A stretch of 64,000 nucleotides of DNA from Algoriphagus sp. (GTDB lineage: Bacteria > Bacteroidota > Bacteroidia > Cytophagales > Cyclobacteriaceae), in the NCBI GenBank assembly GCA_021298245.1, contig JAJTDZ010000002.1, positions 122,540 to 186,539 on the forward strand. The letters run 5' to 3'. Every line of letters starts with the position of its first letter. Positions within the stretch are counted from its first letter, which is position 1. Both the position numbers and the translations under genes were made by a program. The notes below the pieces were generated by a model, which made no database searches, was not told the DNA's origin, and saw nothing but the letters and a program-made list of their open reading frames with translations. Below are positions 60,624-64,000 of this stretch, one piece after another.

Positions 60624-61154
60624 ATGAATAAATCATTGAAAATTGTACTTTTACTTTTCCTTGTAGGGGTTTCTGAGCCAGTATTTGCCCAAAAATTTGG
60701 ATATATTGATTCAGAATATATTCTCAATAAGCATCCAGATTACAAACTCGTGCAAGAGGAATTAAAAAAATTGAGTGAGGAATGGAAAAAAGAGGCACAA
60801 AGTTTGGACCAAGAAATAAAAGAGCTTTCCGCTCAACTTAAAGCAGAAGAAGTATTGCTCACGGAGGAGATGTATCAAAAAAGGATGGAGCAAATCAAAG
60901 CAAAGCAAAAGGCTTCGCAAGAGTTTAATAGCCGAATATTTGGAATTGATGGAACCTACTACCAGAAACAAGCAGAGCTCCTTCAACCTCTCCAATCTAA
61001 AATCTACGATGCCATAGAACGGGTGTCTAGAAAAAATAACCTTGCTGTTCTTTTTGATAAAGCGGCAGGACCCTCGGCAATTATTTATACAGATCCAAGA
61101 CACGATTATTCAGAATTTGTCTTGGAGGAATTAGGAATTGAAGACAACAATTAA
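60624..61154 (+). CDS. OmpH/Skp family outer-membrane chaperone (copy 1)
   Basis: QKFGYIDSEYILNKHPDYK, coiled coil, LAVLFDKAAGPSAIIYTD. Confidence 0.93.
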   Translation: MNKSLKIVLLLFLVGVSEPVFAQKFGYIDSEYILNKHPDYKLVQEELKKLSEEWKKEAQSLDQEIKELSAQLKAEEVLLTEEMYQKRMEQIKAKQKASQEFNSRIFGIDGTYYQKQAELLQPLQSKIYDAIERVSRKNNLAVLFDKAAGPSAIIYTDPRHDYSEFVLEELGIEDNN

Positions 61155-61165
61155 ATAAAAAAACG

Positions 61166-61708
61166 ATGAAAGTAAATGTTCTTTTAGCCACTCTAGCCCT
61201 GCTATTGTTCGGCTTTACTACCCAGGCGCAAACCCTCAAAATCGGCTACACCAGTGTAGAATTAATTATGGATTTGATGCCAGAAATGGAGCAAATTGGA
61301 GCTGATGTTCAAGATTATCAAACCCAACTGCAAACCAATATCCAAACCAAGGCTGCAGATTTTCAAAAGCAAGTGGAGGCTTACCAACAGGCTGCAGCTA
61401 CCATGACCGAAACAGCAAGAGCTGCAAAAGAGCAGGAATTGACCAAGCTTCGTGACGATCTCCAAAAGTACGAGCAAGATGCACAGGTTTCTTACCAAAG
61501 AAAACTTCAGGAGTTACTTGAGCCCGTACAAACAAAGGTGATCAATGCCATCAATGCAGTAGCTGCTGAAAACAACTATACCCACATCTTTGCTGAGACA
61601 GCAGGACAATCTCCTATTCTACTTTACACCAAAGAAGAGGATAAATTCACAGAGTTAGTTTTGGCTAAATTGGGAATTGAAATTCCCAAAGCTCCAGCGC
61701 AAAAGTAG
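61166..61708 (+). CDS. OmpH/Skp family outer-membrane chaperone (copy 2)
   Basis: LKIGYTSVELIMDLMPEMEQI, long coiled coil, same architecture as copy 1. Confidence 0.93.
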   Translation: MKVNVLLATLALLLFGFTTQAQTLKIGYTSVELIMDLMPEMEQIGADVQDYQTQLQTNIQTKAADFQKQVEAYQQAAATMTETARAAKEQELTKLRDDLQKYEQDAQVSYQRKLQELLEPVQTKVINAINAVAAENNYTHIFAETAGQSPILLYTKEEDKFTELVLAKLGIEIPKAPAQK

Positions 61709-61752
61709 GCTGAGCGCTTCTAGAAACTACCTTCGGATTTCATTGAAAATGT

Positions 61753-61782
61753 AAAAGGCCCCATGTTTTGGGGCCTTTTTTA
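61753..61782. terminator. Bidirectional terminator between ompH-like gene and rluB-like gene
   Basis: aaaaggcccc-atgtttt-ggggcctttttt between convergent genes. Confidence 0.9.
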
Positions 61783-63174
61783 GTGTTTATGATACTTCAG
61801 CCGTATTACTTCTTGTTCGGTGAGGAATCGATAATGTCCTCTTTTCAAATCTTTCTTATCTAAGCCAGCATACATTACCCGATCTAAGCCTACCACCTCA
61901 TACCCAAAATGGGCAAAAATTCTTCTAACTATCCTATTTCTTCCAATATGGATTTCAAGGCCTAATATCGTCCTATCCTTAGATAGTACCTGCATATCAT
62001 CTACTTTCACTTCCCCATCTTCCAGGGTGATTCCCTCTAGGATAGCTTCCTCGTCTTTCTGGGTAAGCGCCTTGTCCAGGGTTACTTGATAGATTTTTTT
62101 TATTTCATTGGAGGGATGTGAAAGCTTAGCTGCCAATTCTCCATCGTTGGTAAATAACAATAGCCCAGTTGTGTTTCTATCCAATCTGCCAACAGGAAAT
62201 ATTCGTTCTTCACAGGCATTCTCTACCAAGGCCATAACGGTTTTTCGATCCATGGGATCTTCGGTGGTGGTGATGAAATCCTTAGGCTTATTGAGCAATA
62301 CGTAAACTGGTTTTTCTGGATTAATTCGCTTTCCCTCAAACACTACTTGGTCCGATCTCCTTACCTTATACCCAAGTTCTTTGATTACCTCTCCGTTGAC
62401 AATAACCAATCCTTTCTGAATCAATTCATCTGCCTCCCTTCGGCTACAAATCCCAGAATTGGAAATATACTTGTTGAGTCGAATCAAGTCCTCCCCATCC
62501 TTGGTGCTTTTTTGCTGTGCTACCTTGTCAAAGGAATAGTTGGGTCGATCCGCATTGAGCGCAATGTACTTACTCCGATTTTTACCAAATCCTCGCTTTT
62601 CTCCAGTAGGCTTAGAAGAAAAATTCTCCTCTGTCTTTCCAAATACAGGTTGTTGATCCTTCCCTCTTCCTTTATAAACCAGTTTCTCATTTGAAAAAGA
62701 AGAAGAAGCATCCTTCTTCTCCCTACCTCTTCCGTATTTCTCCTTGGGTGAGTTGCTAGGTTCTTCAGCACCAAAGTTTCTTATTTTATTTCCTTGGGGC
62801 TTTTCTCCTCTAAGAGGATCTTTATGCGTTCCAAAAGTTTTTTTGTTCCTGTCTTTTGAAGAGTTGGTGTTCCAAGAATTAGACTTTTTCGAAAAGCTAT
62901 CTCCGTATTTTTTTTCTTCTCTTTCTTTAAAAGGGGAATTATCGAAGGCAGACTTTTGGTTTTCCCTATTTTCCTTAAAAAATTTACCCTTTGAGGAAGG
63001 GCTACTTCCGGAAGTTTCTTTTTTCTGTCTAGAGAAGGGGCTTTTTTCTGAAAATTTTCCTTTCTCTTCCAAAGGAGCTTCTTTTCCTCCTTTTTGATTT
63101 TTCTTTTGGAAAGGAGCAGTCTCTTCCAACTTCTCTTCCTTAAAAAATGGCTTTTTTGAATTATTTTTTTTCAT
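61780..63174 (-). CDS. RluB/RsuA-family 23S rRNA pseudouridine synthase with ~230-aa charged N-terminal extension
   Basis: S4 domain IRLNKYISNSGICSRREADELIQKG; LLNKPKDFITTTEDP; FPVGRLDRNTTGLLLFTNDG; low-complexity K/E/S/F-rich N-terminus. Confidence 0.93.
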   Translation of the reverse strand: MKKNNSKKPFFKEEKLEETAPFQKKNQKGGKEAPLEEKGKFSEKSPFSRQKKETSGSSPSSKGKFFKENRENQKSAFDNSPFKEREEKKYGDSFSKKSNSWNTNSSKDRNKKTFGTHKDPLRGEKPQGNKIRNFGAEEPSNSPKEKYGRGREKKDASSSFSNEKLVYKGRGKDQQPVFGKTEENFSSKPTGEKRGFGKNRSKYIALNADRPNYSFDKVAQQKSTKDGEDLIRLNKYISNSGICSRREADELIQKGLVIVNGEVIKELGYKVRRSDQVVFEGKRINPEKPVYVLLNKPKDFITTTEDPMDRKTVMALVENACEERIFPVGRLDRNTTGLLLFTNDGELAAKLSHPSNEIKKIYQVTLDKALTQKDEEAILEGITLEDGEVKVDDMQVLSKDRTILGLEIHIGRNRIVRRIFAHFGYEVVGLDRVMYAGLDKKDLKRGHYRFLTEQEVIRLKYHKH

Positions 63175-63295
63175 GGCATTGCAGCATCCCTGCTGTAGTT
63201 TTGAAGACACGAACCCCTGCTACATTACAAAGGCGCTTTAAGATTGTAAAGGTACGGCTCTTTCAGCAATAGCGGACCTAGAATCAAAATTTTAT

Positions 63296-64000
63296 TTACT
63301 TTTTACTTTTATTTTTATAATAATATTCTGTAGCAAGGCGTACAGAACCTTGGCTAAGCAAGAGGGCTTGCGCCTCTTCGTATCCTATCCCTGTAGCTTC
63401 CATGATCATTTGGGTACCCCTATCCACCAATTTGGCATTGGAAAGCTGCATATCTACCATTTTATTCCCCTTTACTCTACCCAGTTGGATCATCACTGCG
63501 GTAGATATCATATTGAGCACCAACTTCTGAGCAGTGCCTGACTTCATCCGCGTACTTCCAGTGACAAACTCAGGGCCTACAACTACCTCAATAGGGAAAG
63601 TCACCTCTCGAGCAAGGGGAGAATCCGGGTTGCACGTGATACAGGCCGTAAGTAGCCCCATTTCCTTGGCCTTTTTTACTCCTCCGATTACGTAGGGGGT
63701 AGTTCCCGAGGCGGCTATGCCAATGACGGTGTCTAAGGTAGAAAAACCAAAAGCTTGAATATCCTTCCAGGCTTGATGGGGATCGTCTTCTGCATGTTCT
63801 ACAGCCTTTCTTATGGCGGAATCTCCCCCTGCAATGAGTCCTATGACCCATTCGTGAGGTACTCCATAGGTAGGCGGGCATTCTGAGGCATCCAAAATTC
63901 CCAATCGTCCGCTCGTACCAGCACCGATATAAAAAAGTCTACCTCCTTCTCGCATTCTAACCACAATCTGATCTACCAAGGAAGAAAGCTGTGGAATAAT
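63296..64000 (-). CDS. murQ: N-acetylmuramic acid 6-phosphate etherase, partial (5' end outside window)
   Basis: GGRLFYIGAGTSGRLGILDASECPPTYGVP; GIAASGTTPYVIGG; FVTGSTRMKSGTAQKLVLNMIST; frame stays open to the window edge. Confidence 0.95.
   Translation of the reverse strand: MIPQLSSLVDQIVVRMREGGRLFYIGAGTSGRLGILDASECPPTYGVPHEWVIGLIAGGDSAIRKAVEHAEDDPHQAWKDIQAFGFSTLDTVIGIAASGTTPYVIGGVKKAKEMGLLTACITCNPDSPLAREVTFPIEVVVGPEFVTGSTRMKSGTAQKLVLNMISTAVMIQLGRVKGNKMVDMQLSNAKLVDRGTQMIMEATGIGYEEAQALLLSQGSVRLATEYYYKNKSKK

Noticed and set aside
62744-63097. 117-aa plus-strand ORF opposite the rluB-like gene
   Set aside because: Antisense to the low-complexity extension of a well-supported CDS; composition mirrors the K/E/S codons, no independent support.

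Overview
This 64 kb window is typical chromosomal DNA from a Bacteroidota organism. It looks like Cytophagales/Cyclobacteriaceae-type gene content, but that is inference from gene content and synteny only. Genes are densely packed and mostly core: metK, htpG, bshA, purM, an F-type ATP synthase operon without beta/epsilon (atpZ-like, atpI-like, atpB-E-F-H-A-G), the T9SS/gliding core (porP/sprF-like, gldK-L-M-N, and a porW/sprE-like TPR lipoprotein elsewhere), a PBP1a-type transpeptidase, uvrC, hemD, hemW, a SpoIIE-phosphatase/STAS/HATPase partner-switching module, two parvulin foldases, an ABC exporter, a Leu/Glu-type dehydrogenase, an extended nusB, yajC-ybbR-coaE, serS, chrA, and an envelope block nadK-DUF6089-uppS-bamA-ompH-ompH. 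The window ends in rluB-like and partial murQ. I see no CRISPR array, rRNA, tRNA, prophage or transposase gene. The best candidate for something undescribed is a small AT-rich two-gene cassette at 2536-3428: a lipoprotein whose C-terminus has six cysteines spaced 10-10-12-10-10 and resembles halocin C8, followed 5 nt later by a small multi-TM protein that could be an immunity partner. Other points worth checking are an apparent frameshift in bamA, a DUF983 gene that looks truncated and shares its stop codon with a convergent gene, palindromic repeat elements near metK and htpG, an inverted repeat over a possible purM promoter, an FA2H-like lipid hydroxylase with a ceramidase-like gene in the same window, and an RNA pseudouridine synthase with a long disordered N-terminus.
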